A stretch of 64,000 bases of DNA from Cellulomonas denverensis (GTDB lineage Bacteria; Actinomycetota; Actinomycetes; Actinomycetales; Cellulomonadaceae), in the NCBI RefSeq assembly GCF_012396125.1, contig NZ_JAAXOX010000001.1, positions 744,001 to 808,000 on the forward strand, given 5' to 3'. Position 1 is the stretch's first letter; every line of letters starts with the position of its first letter. The notes beneath the pieces are model-generated. The model was given only the letters and a program-made list of their open reading frames with translations, searched no databases and was not told the origin of the DNA. Made by a program: the position numbers and the translations under genes. Positions 8,108-16,301 of this stretch are shown here, piece by piece.

Positions 8108-10018
8108 ATGCCTGCCCCGTCACTGTTCCGCCGTGCCACCGTCGCGGCGATCGCCCTCGGCCTGACTGCGGCCGGTGCCGGTCTGGCCCACGCTGCCCCG
8201 ACCCCGGACGGCGGCCCCACTGCCGGGGGCACCGTGGTCGGTGACGTGCTGCCCGGCTTCGCCTTCACCGAAGTCTCGGCCGGCGGGGCATTCTCGGTCG
8301 CCCTCGGCCAGGACGGACTGCTGTACAGCTGGGGGCAGGACGCCCAGGGACAGCTCGGCAACGGTGCGGCCGACACTGCCGCCCACACCGTCCCCGCTCC
8401 GGTGGACACCCCGAGCGGAGTCACCTTCACCCAGGTGGTCGCCGGGAACGAACACGCACTCGCGCTCGGGTCGGACGGGGTGCTCTACGCCTGGGGCGAC
8501 AACGTCGACGGACAGCTCGGCAATGGCACCCTGACCGACTCCCCGTCGCCCACTCCGGTCTTGTTGCCCCCGGGAAGCACGGTCACCGCACTGGCGGCCG
8601 GCTACCGGCACTCCGCCGCCCTGCTGTCCGACGGCACCCTGCTGATGTGGGGCGCCAACGCGAGCGGGCAGCTCGGTTCGGGCACCTTCATCCGGTCCAG
8701 CACGCCGCTGCCGGTGTCGATGCCCCCGGGCGTGGGCGTGACCACCCTCACGGCGGGCAGCAGCCAGGGGAGCCACATGCTGGTGATCGGCACCGACGGC
8801 CAGACCTACGGCTGGGGCAGCAACGGCAGCGGGCAGGTCGGCACCGGGTCTCTGGGCGGGGTGGAGTACCTGCCGGTGCTGGTGCAGGCGCCGGCCGGGG
8901 TGCGATTCGTCCAGGTCACAGCCGGGTGGTGGCACTCCCTGGCGATCGCCGACGACGGCACCCTGTGGTCCTGGGGCGCCAACGCGGACGGCCAGCTCGG
9001 CACCGGCACCGTTCTCACCCGCTACGCCCCCGGCCCGGTCTCCGCCGACCCCGCCCTCCGGTTCACCACGATCACCTCCAGCATCGACACCTCCGCCGCG
9101 CTCAGCACCGACGGAGTGGTGTACAGCTGGGGGAACCCGTTCTACGGCGTGATCGGTGACGGCTCCGGGCAGACCAGCCCTGACGTGCGCGTCCCGACCC
9201 CCGCACAGTTGCCGGCCGGGACCCGGATCACCGCGCTACGCCAGGGCGGCGTGCAGGTCAACGCGATCGCCGACGACGGCACGTTCTACTCCTGGGGCAC
9301 CGGCCCCGGCCTCGGCCTCGGCGGCGCGGTCACCGATCGCGCCCCGACGCCCACCGTGCAGCCGGTGGACCTCACCGTCGACCAGGTGACCTTCGGCGGC
9401 GTGCCCGGCACCGCGGTTGCCCCGACCGCCGGCGGCTGGACCGCCACCACCCCGGGCGGGTGCGGACCGGTGGACGTCACCGTCGGCTACCGGGTATTCG
9501 GTGGCCCGGTGCAGCAGCAGACCACCCCGGACGGCTTCAGCTACGGCACGCTGCCGGCAATCGTCGACCAGCCCGAATCGGTGCAGGTCGGCGCCAGGGG
9601 CTCGGCCACCGTGAGCGTCACGGTCACCGGTGACGACGCGCCCACCATCCAGTGGCAGTCCCGCACCGGCACCGGCCCGTGGACCGACCTGGCCGGCGAG
9701 ACCGCGGACAGCCTGACCGTGACCCCGGCCGCCACCGAGGACGTCCGGGCCGTGGTGACCAACTGCCTCGGCAGCGTGACCAGCGACGCCGCGACGCTCA
9801 CGGTCGCCGCCGGGCCGGGCACCCCGACCCCCACGCCGACCCCCGCCACCCCGGCAGGACCGGCAGGACCGGCTGGCACGACGCCCGCCGACCCGGGCTC
9901 GACCGGCGTGCGGACGCTGGCGATCACCGGTGGCGAGGCCGCCGGGATCGCCGGGATCGCCGCCCTGCTGACCGCCGCCGGGACGCTGCTGGTGCTCGGC
10001 CGCCGCCGGGCCCACTGA
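8108..10018 (+). CDS. Secreted RCC1-repeat protein with LAxTG cell-wall sorting signal
   Basis: A 636-aa exported protein. It has a signal peptide (about residues 1-29, ending in AHA) and then seven RCC1/BLIP-II-type beta-propeller blades marked by WG....GQLG(N/T)G motifs at roughly residues 73, 127, 178, 234, 287, 338 and 394, the last two degenerate. An Ig-like segment (about 480-570, beginning PAIVDQPESVQVG) and a Pro/Thr/Gly-rich wall-spanning linker follow. The C-terminus is a sortase signal: LAITG at about 604, a hydrophobic helix and RRRAH. LAxTG is the motif of class E sortases in high-GC actinobacteria. The protein is probably displayed on the wall as a binding propeller; its ligand is unknown. 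A strong terminator follows at 10057. Confidence 0.9.
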   Translation: MPAPSLFRRATVAAIALGLTAAGAGLAHAAPTPDGGPTAGGTVVGDVLPGFAFTEVSAGGAFSVALGQDGLLYSWGQDAQGQLGNGAADTAAHTVPAPVDTPSGVTFTQVVAGNEHALALGSDGVLYAWGDNVDGQLGNGTLTDSPSPTPVLLPPGSTVTALAAGYRHSAALLSDGTLLMWGANASGQLGSGTFIRSSTPLPVSMPPGVGVTTLTAGSSQGSHMLVIGTDGQTYGWGSNGSGQVGTGSLGGVEYLPVLVQAPAGVRFVQVTAGWWHSLAIADDGTLWSWGANADGQLGTGTVLTRYAPGPVSADPALRFTTITSSIDTSAALSTDGVVYSWGNPFYGVIGDGSGQTSPDVRVPTPAQLPAGTRITALRQGGVQVNAIADDGTFYSWGTGPGLGLGGAVTDRAPTPTVQPVDLTVDQVTFGGVPGTAVAPTAGGWTATTPGGCGPVDVTVGYRVFGGPVQQQTTPDGFSYGTLPAIVDQPESVQVGARGSATVSVTVTGDDAPTIQWQSRTGTGPWTDLAGETADSLTVTPAATEDVRAVVTNCLGSVTSDAATLTVAAGPGTPTPTPTPATPAGPAGPAGTTPADPGSTGVRTLAITGGEAAGIAGIAALLTAAGTLLVLGRRRAH

Positions 10019-10056
10019 CCGGCACCGACACTGGCCGCACCGATCGCGGGCTGAGA

Positions 10057-10101
10057 CACGACGGAGGCCGGTGACCATTGCGGTCACCGGCCTCCGTCGT
10101 G
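10057..10101. terminator. Perfect 20-bp hairpin, bidirectional terminator
   Basis: Positions 10057-10076 are perfectly complementary to 10082-10101, with a 5-nt loop. It sits between the convergent RCC1 gene (stop 10018) and MMPL gene (stop 10108). There is no long T-run, as is usual in high-GC actinobacteria. Confidence 0.9.
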
Positions 10102-10107
10102 CCTGAC

Positions 10108-12684
10108 TCAGGCCTTGTGCGACGGTCCCTCACCGGGGTGGTCGGCGGGCGACGGCGCGTCCACCGGTGCCGCGGTCGCGTGCGCCCCGGCGACCTCGGC
10201 CGGACCGGCGTGGTGCGCCCGCTCCAGCTTGGCGCCCTCGACGTCGACGTTCGGCAGGATCCGGTCCAGCCACTTCGGCAGCCACCAGGCCTTCTCCCCG
10301 AACAGGTGCATCAGGGCCGGCATCACCAGCATCCGGATCACGAAGGCGTCCACCAGCACCCCGAACGCCAGGCCGAAGCCCATCGGCCGGATCATCGCGG
10401 TGTGCGAGAAGATGAATCCGCCGAAGACGCTGATCATGATGATCGCGGCCGCGGTGACCACCGCGCGACCGGCCCGGACACCCTCGGTGACCGCCAGCCG
10501 TGCCGAGGAGCCGTGGGCGTAGGCCTCGCGCATCCCGGAGGTCAGGAACAGCTGGTAGTCCATCGCCAGCCCGAACAGCACGCCGATCAGGATGGTCGGT
10601 AGGAAGCTCAGCACCGGCCCCGGTTCGTGCACCGAGAACACCGAGCCCAGCCAGCCCCACTGGTAGATCGCGGTCACGCCGCCGAAGGCCGCGAACACCG
10701 ACAGCACGAAGCCGAGGGTCGCGATCAGCGGCACCACGATCGACCGGAACACCAGGATCAGGATGATCAGGGACAGCCCGATCACCACCGTCAGGTAGAG
10801 CGGCAGCACATCGGCCAGCTTCTCCGAGATGTCGATGCTGCCGGAGGCCACACCGGCCACCCCGAGCGAGTCGGTGGCGCCGGTCGGCGTCAGGTCCCGC
10901 AGGGCGTGCACCAGACTCTCGGTGGACTCGGAGGTGCCGCCGTCCACCGGGATCACCTGGAACGCCAGCATGGTGCCGGAGTCGGACGCCCCGACCGGGA
11001 CCACCGCGGCGACGTCGTCCTCGGCCATGATCTGGCCGCCGATGCTCGCCTGCAGGTGGGTCAGTGCGGCCTCGTCCTGGCCGGGCTCGACGTCGGCGAC
11101 CACCAGCAGCGGGCCGTTGATCCCGGCGCCGAACTTCTCCGCGGTGATGGTGTACGCCCGGTACTGGGTGCTGTCCGGGGTCTCCTGCGACCCGTCCGGC
11201 AGGCCGAGCCGCATGCCCAGCGCCGGCAGCGCGATGATCGCCAGCGCGGCCAGTCCGCCGACCACCCGGAGCACCGCGGACCCGGTGGACATCGGCTTCA
11301 GGCCGGAGCGGACCGGCACCGGCTCGGCGTCACGGTGCTTCTTGGGCAGCACCCGCTTGCCGGCCAGGCCGAGCAGCGCCGGGGTCAGGGTGATGGCGAC
11401 CAGCACCGCGATCGCCACCGACGCGGCGGCGACCGAGCCCATCAGGCCCAGGAACGGGATGCCGGTGACGTTGAGCGCCAGCAGCGCGATCAGCACGGTC
11501 GCCCCGGCGAAGACCACCGCGTTGCCGGAGGTGCCGTTCGCCAGCCCGATCGACTCGTGGATCTCGGCGCCCTCCCGGAGCTGACGGCGGTGCCGGTTCA
11601 GGATGAACAGCGAGTAGTCGATGCCGACCGCCAGCCCGAGCATCACGCCCAGGATCGGGGTGACCGACATCATCTCGACCGTGCCGGACAGCGCCAGGGC
11701 GCCGAGCGCGCTCACCCCGACGCCGATCAGCGCGGTGATCAGCGGCAGACCGGCGGCGATCAGGGTGCCGAGCATGATGAACAGCACGATCGCGGCGACC
11801 GCGACACCGATCACCTCGGCGATGCCGCCGATGCTGGGCACCCCGGCGGCCAGATCGGAGGACATGTCCACGTTCACGCCCGCGATGTCGGCGCCGCTCG
11901 CGGTGTCCTCGACCTGCTCCTTGATCTCGGTCGGGACCTCCATCAGCGGCTTCTCGAAGGAGACGGTCGCGACCGCCGCGGAGCCGTCCTCGGAGACCGT
12001 GCGGTACCCGGCGGCCATGTCCAGCAGCGCCTGGCCGTCCTCGACCTGCGGCGCACCGGCCTCGATCTCGGAGCCGGCGGCGGTCAGCGCCTCCTGCTGG
12101 GTGTTCAGCTCGGCCTGCTGCGCGTCGAGCTGCGCCTGCTGGGCGTCCAACTGCGCCAGGGTGGCGGCGTCCGCACCGGCTGCCTCGGCGGCGGCCCGGG
12201 CCTGGTCCAGCTGCTCCTGACCGGCGGCGATCTGGGCCTGGCCGGCGTCGATCTGCGCCTGGCCCTGCTCGATCTGCTCCCGGCCCTGGTCGATCTGCTG
12301 CTGCCCCTGGGCAAGCTGGTCGGCCTGCTCCTGGCGCTGGGCCTCGGTGGCGAACGGATCGACCGCGGCGGAGACCCCGTCGATCTGGCCGATCTCGGTC
12401 AGGGTGTCGCTGATCGCCTGCTGCTGCTCGGCGGTGAAGGCGGAGCCGTCCTCGGTGCTGAACACCAGGGTGCCGGAACCACCGCTGGCCGCCGCGAAGT
12501 CCGCCGACAGCTTGTCGGTGACCTCGGAGGTCGGGGTGTTGGGGATGTCCACCGTGGAACTGAGCGTCCCGCCCCAGGTCAGATAGGACCCTGCCGCGAC
12601 CGCCAGGGCGAGCAGCCACCCGACGATCACGACCCAGGCCCGCCGGGCGGAGAACCGGCCCAGCCGGTAGAGCAGCTCTGCCAT
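10108..12684 (-). CDS. MMPL/RND-family transporter
   Basis: An 858-aa MmpL-type exporter of the RND superfamily. Topology is TM1 near residue 15, a large extracytoplasmic loop, a bundle of five helices (IGVAVAAIVLFIMLGTLIAAG through the LGVMLGLAVGIDYSLFILNRHRR segment with its conserved D-Y pair), a cytoplasmic linker, a second loop and a second helix bundle with AMDYQLFLTSGMRE. The first loop contains a long Gln-rich heptad repeat (about residues 125-225, units such as QQQIDQGREQIEQGQAQID) that should form a coiled-coil hairpin. The ATG at 12684 has an AAGGA Shine-Dalgarno. MMPL proteins move lipids or hydrophobic compounds to the envelope. The stop lies 7 bp from the shared terminator. Confidence 0.9.
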   Translation of the reverse strand: MAELLYRLGRFSARRAWVVIVGWLLALAVAAGSYLTWGGTLSSTVDIPNTPTSEVTDKLSADFAAASGGSGTLVFSTEDGSAFTAEQQQAISDTLTEIGQIDGVSAAVDPFATEAQRQEQADQLAQGQQQIDQGREQIEQGQAQIDAGQAQIAAGQEQLDQARAAAEAAGADAATLAQLDAQQAQLDAQQAELNTQQEALTAAGSEIEAGAPQVEDGQALLDMAAGYRTVSEDGSAAVATVSFEKPLMEVPTEIKEQVEDTASGADIAGVNVDMSSDLAAGVPSIGGIAEVIGVAVAAIVLFIMLGTLIAAGLPLITALIGVGVSALGALALSGTVEMMSVTPILGVMLGLAVGIDYSLFILNRHRRQLREGAEIHESIGLANGTSGNAVVFAGATVLIALLALNVTGIPFLGLMGSVAAASVAIAVLVAITLTPALLGLAGKRVLPKKHRDAEPVPVRSGLKPMSTGSAVLRVVGGLAALAIIALPALGMRLGLPDGSQETPDSTQYRAYTITAEKFGAGINGPLLVVADVEPGQDEAALTHLQASIGGQIMAEDDVAAVVPVGASDSGTMLAFQVIPVDGGTSESTESLVHALRDLTPTGATDSLGVAGVASGSIDISEKLADVLPLYLTVVIGLSLIILILVFRSIVVPLIATLGFVLSVFAAFGGVTAIYQWGWLGSVFSVHEPGPVLSFLPTILIGVLFGLAMDYQLFLTSGMREAYAHGSSARLAVTEGVRAGRAVVTAAAIIMISVFGGFIFSHTAMIRPMGFGLAFGVLVDAFVIRMLVMPALMHLFGEKAWWLPKWLDRILPNVDVEGAKLERAHHAGPAEVAGAHATAAPVDAPSPADHPGEGPSHKA

Positions 12685-12846
12685 AACGTCCTTCGTTCGT
12701 GTGAGGGGGCGGACCCGCGGCGCGTGCGGTGCGGGACCGTCCGCACCGGTGCGGTCCGGCAAGGGGATGCCGGGTATCCGATTCGGCAGCTTACGTGCCG
12801 ATGTTGATAACGACCATCCGCTTGGACGGGTTCCCGAGTGTGATCT

Positions 12847-12858
12847 GGATCATGATCC
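12847..12858. promoter_or_regulatory. 12-bp palindrome GGATCATGATCC
   Basis: A perfect palindrome in the divergent region between the MMPL gene and the aminotransferase gene, 27 bp upstream of the aminotransferase -10 hexamer. It could be a repressor site for either gene. It is short, so chance occurrence cannot be excluded. Confidence 0.35.
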
Positions 12859-12884
12859 GACATCTGGCCGACATCCACCGGCGA

Positions 12885-12890
12885 TACCGT
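12885..12890 (+). promoter_or_regulatory. Putative leaderless -10 of aminotransferase gene
   Basis: TACCGT followed by 6 nt and then GTG at 12897. This spacing decided the start in favour of 12897 rather than the in-frame ATG at 12852. Confidence 0.55.
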
Positions 12891-12896
12891 GCCCGG

Positions 12897-14036
12897 GTGC
12901 CCCGGATCGCCAGCCATGCCGCCACCGTCCCCGCCTCCGGCATCCGCCGGGTGACCGAACTCGCCTGGTCCACCCCCGGCGCGATCGTGCTCAGCGTCGG
13001 CGAACCGGACCTGCCGACCGCGCCGCACATCCTGGCCGCGGCCCGGGACGCGCTCGACCGGGACGACACCCGGTACACCCCCAACGGCGGCATCCCCGCA
13101 CTGCGGGACGCGGTCGCCGCCGGGCTGGGCCCGGTGCACGCGCTGCCGGTGCGGCGGGACAACGTCTGGGTCACCGCCGGTGGCGCCCAGGCCCTGCACC
13201 TGGCGCTCAGCCTCACCGTCGGCGCCGGGGACGAGGTGCTGGTGCCGGACCCCGGGTACCCGCCGTTCAGCATGGCCGCCCACCTGCTCCAGGCCACACC
13301 CCGGCCGTACCCGCTGCACCCGGAGCGCGGCTTCCTGCCCGGCCCGGCCGACGTCGCCGCTGCGATCACCGACCGCACCCGGCTGCTGGTGCTGAACTCC
13401 CCGTCCAACCCGCTGGGCACCACCTTGCCGGACCCCCTGGTCGCCGAGCTGGTCGCGCTGGCCCGCGCCCACGACCTGTGGCTGCTCTCCGACGAGTGCT
13501 ACGCCGCCTTCGCCGACGGCCCGCACGTCCCGCCGGGCGCCCACGACACCGACGGCCGGGTGCTCACCCTGCACACCTTCAGCAAGGACCACGCCATGAC
13601 CGGGATGCGGGTCGGCGCCCTGATCGTGCCGGACCAGCTGGCCCCGCTGATGCCCACCGTCCAGGAGGCGATCGTCTCCTGCGTGAACAGCCCGGCCCAG
13701 TACGCCGCCCTGGCCGCCCTCACCGGCCCGCAGGACGACGTGCACACCGCACGCGCCACCTACGCCGCCCACCGCGAGCTGGCCACCGCCGTGCTCGACC
13801 GCCTGGGCATCCCGTACCTGGCCGCGGCCGGCGGGCTCTACCTGTGGGCCGACCTGTCCCACGCCACCGGCGGCGACGTGGCCGCATTCTGCGAGGACCT
13901 GGTGCTGACGCGCGGGGTGGCCGTCGCGCCCGGATCGGCCTTCGGCGCGCGCGGCGAGGGGTGGATCCGGGTGTCGCTGACCGCCTCGGCGGCGGACCTG
14001 CGGGAGGGTCTGGGGCGGCTGCCGGCGCGGCGCTGA
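12897..14036 (+). CDS. PLP-dependent aminotransferase, class I/II
   Basis: A 379-aa fold-type I aminotransferase. It shows the substrate-entry segment LSVGEPDLPTAPHI, the Gly-rich PLP phosphate contact GGAQALH, the SPSNPLGTT stretch, the Asp-Glu pair in LLSDECYAAF that binds the pyridine nitrogen region, the Schiff-base lysine in FSKDHAMTGMRVG (about K230) and the substrate-carboxylate arginine in GWIRVSL near the C-terminus. It probably uses an aromatic or branched amino acid or an alanine/aspartate-like donor; the exact substrate cannot be read from sequence. I chose GTG 12897 because of the leaderless promoter and because the protein then begins like its family. The next gene is convergent, with only 12 bp between them. 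Confidence 0.9.
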   Translation: MPRIASHAATVPASGIRRVTELAWSTPGAIVLSVGEPDLPTAPHILAAARDALDRDDTRYTPNGGIPALRDAVAAGLGPVHALPVRRDNVWVTAGGAQALHLALSLTVGAGDEVLVPDPGYPPFSMAAHLLQATPRPYPLHPERGFLPGPADVAAAITDRTRLLVLNSPSNPLGTTLPDPLVAELVALARAHDLWLLSDECYAAFADGPHVPPGAHDTDGRVLTLHTFSKDHAMTGMRVGALIVPDQLAPLMPTVQEAIVSCVNSPAQYAALAALTGPQDDVHTARATYAAHRELATAVLDRLGIPYLAAAGGLYLWADLSHATGGDVAAFCEDLVLTRGVAVAPGSAFGARGEGWIRVSLTASAADLREGLGRLPARR

Positions 14037-14048
14037 CCCCGGGCCCGA

Positions 14049-14567
14049 TCAGCCGACGGGGTCCAGCGCGGCGCGGAACTCGTCCAGCACCGCGGCCGAG
14101 AACAGCACGAACCGCACCAGCTCCACCCCGTCACCGTCCCACCCGCGCACCGCGGCCACCGCCTCCCGGGCCACGTCGCCCGCCGCCCAGCCGTACACCC
14201 CCGCCGACACCGCCGGCATCGCCACGGTGCGCGCCCCGACCCGCGCCGCCTCATCCAGGCTGCGGCTGAAGCAGCTGCGCAGCAGTGCCGGGTCGGTCTG
14301 GCCCCGGTGCGCGTTCGGCCCGACGGTATGGATCACCCACCGGCACGGCAGTTCCCCGGCCCCGGTCGCCACCGCTTCCCCCACCGGCAGCCCGTCCGGC
14401 AGCGCGCTCCGGCGCAGCTCCCGGCACTCGGCCAGCAACTGCGGGCCCGCCGCCGCGTGGATCGCCCCGTCCACCCCACCGCCGCCGAGCAGCGAGGAGT
14501 TGGCGGCGTTCACGATCGCGTCGACCCGCTGTGTGGTGATGTCCCCCAGGACTGCCTCGATCCGCAT
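14049..14567 (-). CDS. Macrodomain protein, O-acetyl-ADP-ribose deacetylase-like
   Basis: A 172-aa stand-alone macrodomain of the MacroD/YmdB class. Diagnostic pieces are VNAANSSLLGGGGVDGAIH (residues 21-39), the catalytic Asn/Asp loop, and the C-terminal PAVSAGVYGWAAGDVA loop that contacts the distal ribose and diphosphate. Such enzymes hydrolyse O-acetyl-ADP-ribose or remove ADP-ribose from proteins and nucleic acids. The ATG at 14567 has the leaderless-type hexamer CACGGT 6 nt upstream. It lies at the left edge of the toxin-rich accessory region, so reversal of an ADP-ribosylating toxin is conceivable, but no ADP-ribosyltransferase gene is visible nearby. Confidence 0.9.
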   Translation of the reverse strand: MRIEAVLGDITTQRVDAIVNAANSSLLGGGGVDGAIHAAAGPQLLAECRELRRSALPDGLPVGEAVATGAGELPCRWVIHTVGPNAHRGQTDPALLRSCFSRSLDEAARVGARTVAMPAVSAGVYGWAAGDVAREAVAAVRGWDGDGVELVRFVLFSAAVLDEFRAALDPVG

Positions 14568-14885
14568 CCGCCCACCGTGCCAGACATGACGATGCCCGTC
14601 GCCAGGAGGGGGGTCCGGCGACAGGCACCGTCGTTCGATGGCGGACCCGGGACCGGCACCGGCCGTGCCCCGCGATCCGGGTGTGACCAACGGGGAACTC
14701 GGCCCCGCGGTGACGGCATCTCGCCGTGATGGGCGCGACGGGCCGCGCGGATCCCGCCGTTCGCCTGTGCGTCCCGCTGCCGATGCGGCACCGGTCGGAT
14801 CAGGGTACGTCCGCACGGGGGGCGGTGGCGGGTGCCGTGCTACATCTGTGTCGCATCGCAGCAATGCCACAGTACCGTGGCATCC
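14568..14885. other. Divergent intergenic region
   Basis: A 318-bp gap between the divergent macrodomain and HTH genes. It holds a candidate -10 for the macrodomain gene (minus strand, 14574-14579) and the HTH operator/promoter at 14865-14882. I see no gene in it. Confidence 0.5.
14865..14882 (+). promoter_or_regulatory. Palindromic operator overlapping a leaderless promoter
   Basis: Inverted repeat TGCCAC-N6-GTGGCA. The -10-like hexamer TACCGT (14873-14878) lies inside it, and the ATG at 14886 follows 7 nt after the hexamer. This is the layout expected for an autorepressing HTH antitoxin. Confidence 0.6.
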
Positions 14886-15128
14886 ATGACCCACGCCCGC
14901 CTGCTGCCGGCCCGGTCGCTACCCCTGCTGGGGGAGGCGATCAAGACACTGCGCCGGGAACAGGGCCTGACCCAGGCCGAGCTCGCGCGCGCCGCCGACG
15001 TCTCCCGTCGTTGGGTCGGGGAGGTCGAGGCCGGTACCCGCACCGGGGCGGAGCTCGCACGAGCGCTCCGCGTGCTCGATGCCCTCGGCGCTTCCCTCAT
15101 GATCCGCGACGACCGGGACGGCTCGTGA
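14886..15128 (+). CDS. Xre/HipB-like helix-turn-helix protein
   Basis: An 80-aa DNA-binding protein made almost entirely of a Cro/C1-type HTH: LGEAIKTLRREQGLTQAELARAADVSRRWVGEVEAGTRTG, then the helix AELARALRVLDALG. This form is typical of HipB antitoxins and Y4mF-type regulators. No HipA kinase follows; the next gene is an Abi-like HEPN protein 196 bp downstream. I chose the ATG at 14886 because it follows the operator and promoter and removes an uncharacteristic 18-residue extension. A small perfect hairpin (15134-15150, 7-bp stem) lies just after the stop. It may act as an antitoxin, an autoregulator or a relic of a lost hipBA pair. Confidence 0.8.
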   Translation: MTHARLLPARSLPLLGEAIKTLRREQGLTQAELARAADVSRRWVGEVEAGTRTGAELARALRVLDALGASLMIRDDRDGS

Positions 15129-15324
15129 GCCCACGCCAGCTCGGCTGGCGAGGGCCGCAGAACCGCCACCAGTGACAACGTAGGCTCCTGCCCACAGCGT
15201 GGGGCTGAAAGGTGGCGGAGTCGAGCCCAGGAAATGCCAATGGCCCGCCGGTCGAGCCGGACGGACCATCGGACGAGCTGTAACGAAGAACCTGTCTCCG
15301 CTTTCGAGAAGGAGTGTACGCGAG

Positions 15325-16044
15325 GTGACGAGCGGTACTCAACGCCTGCGCCCGATGGAGGCAGCACGCGTGCGGTACATCACGGACCTGCGACTCGCTC
15401 CGTTCCTTCGCGAGTCGAACGGTGACACCGGCCGGGCTCTGCGCCTCTATTCGTGGAACATCGAGATGTCGGGTGCCGCCTACGAGGTACTGCACCGCTT
15501 CGAGGTTCTACTGCGCAACGCGATCGACCCCTGCTTGTGCGCCTGGAACACGACCGAGGTCTCCCGGACGACTGGAGAGCCGCACGCGGCTGACTGGCTC
15601 CTGGACCCAGCACCTCTCTTGGAACGGCTCGCGCATCGCGCGCTCGAGCAGGCTGTGCCCCGCGCAGCTCAGGCGGTCGCCAACCGTCCGAACACCACCC
15701 CACTCCACGCTGACGTGCTCGCCCAGACGTCATTCGGCACGTGGCGCTACCTGCTCCCCGATCGCGATGCCGGGCGACAGCTTCTGTGGCGCGATGCCGT
15801 CGTCGACGCCTTCCCACACCTCCCGGCAGACAAGAACGGCGGGGACGTCACCCGCGCGGTCGACCTCGTCTACCAGTTGCGCAACCGCGTCGCGCACCTT
15901 GAGCCACTCCTGGAGGTGCGGAAGGTGAGGAGTCAGATCGACGCTGCGTACGACGTGGCCGGATGGATCGATCCGGAGATGCGTTCGTGGCTGACCAGCG
16001 CCCAGCGCGTGACCGCGATGTTCAAGGCTCGTCTTCGGATCTGA
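15325..16044 (+). CDS. Abi-like (AbiD/F type) HEPN protein
   Basis: A 239-aa protein of the Abi_2/AbiD-F family of phage abortive-infection proteins. Family marks are RYITDLRLAPFLRESNGD near the N-terminus, the helix AAYEVLHRFEVLLRNAID (53-69), TSFGTWRYLLPDRD (about 135-148) and the C-terminal QLRNRVAHLEPLL. The last carries R186-N-x3-H191, the Rx4-6H signature of HEPN ribonucleases, so RNA cleavage as effector activity is likely. The start is GTG 15325, with AGGAG ending 10 nt upstream; ATG 15355 is the alternative. Base composition is visibly less GC-rich than neighbouring core genes. An HTH gene precedes it and the tRNA-Ser-bounded insertion begins 86 bp downstream. Confidence 0.8.
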   Translation: MTSGTQRLRPMEAARVRYITDLRLAPFLRESNGDTGRALRLYSWNIEMSGAAYEVLHRFEVLLRNAIDPCLCAWNTTEVSRTTGEPHAADWLLDPAPLLERLAHRALEQAVPRAAQAVANRPNTTPLHADVLAQTSFGTWRYLLPDRDAGRQLLWRDAVVDAFPHLPADKNGGDVTRAVDLVYQLRNRVAHLEPLLEVRKVRSQIDAAYDVAGWIDPEMRSWLTSAQRVTAMFKARLRI

Positions 16045-16130
16045 GCCGGCGCGCGGGCCGTCCGGTCTCAACGCTCGACTGCTCCTCGGACGGCCGCTTG
16101 CGCTCCCGCGATGCATGAACACTGCATTGG

Positions 16131-16189
16131 CGGAGGGCAAAGGGATTCGAACCCTTGAGCACGGGGTCACCGCACTAACGGTTTTCAAG
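16131..16189 (-). pseudogene. tRNA-Ser 3' fragment (probable attachment-site copy)
   Basis: On the minus strand this reads as the anticodon loop (TTGAAAACCG), the long class II variable arm, the T-arm and the GCCCTCC acceptor strand of tRNA-Ser(UGA). It matches 19483-19541, apart from one extra base between T-stem and acceptor and one C/T change. The 5' half is absent, so it cannot be a functional tRNA. Confidence 0.85.
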
Positions 16190-16301
16190 GGCGACGACAG
16201 AACGCGTTGATGCTGGTCGAGGGCCTGGCAAGGCGTCCCGCGCTGCCGATTGACAACCGCTTAACAACCACGGGTTCTGATACATGCTCACGCGCGTCGG
16301 G

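Noticed and set aside
15134..15150. Hairpin after the HTH gene as a strong terminator
   Set aside because: The stem is perfect but only 7 bp with a 3-nt loop, too weak to call termination. It is mentioned only in the HTH entry.
16131..16189. Second functional tRNA-Ser gene
   Set aside because: Only the 3' half is present, with an extra base between T-stem and acceptor. No D-arm or 5' acceptor strand precedes it.
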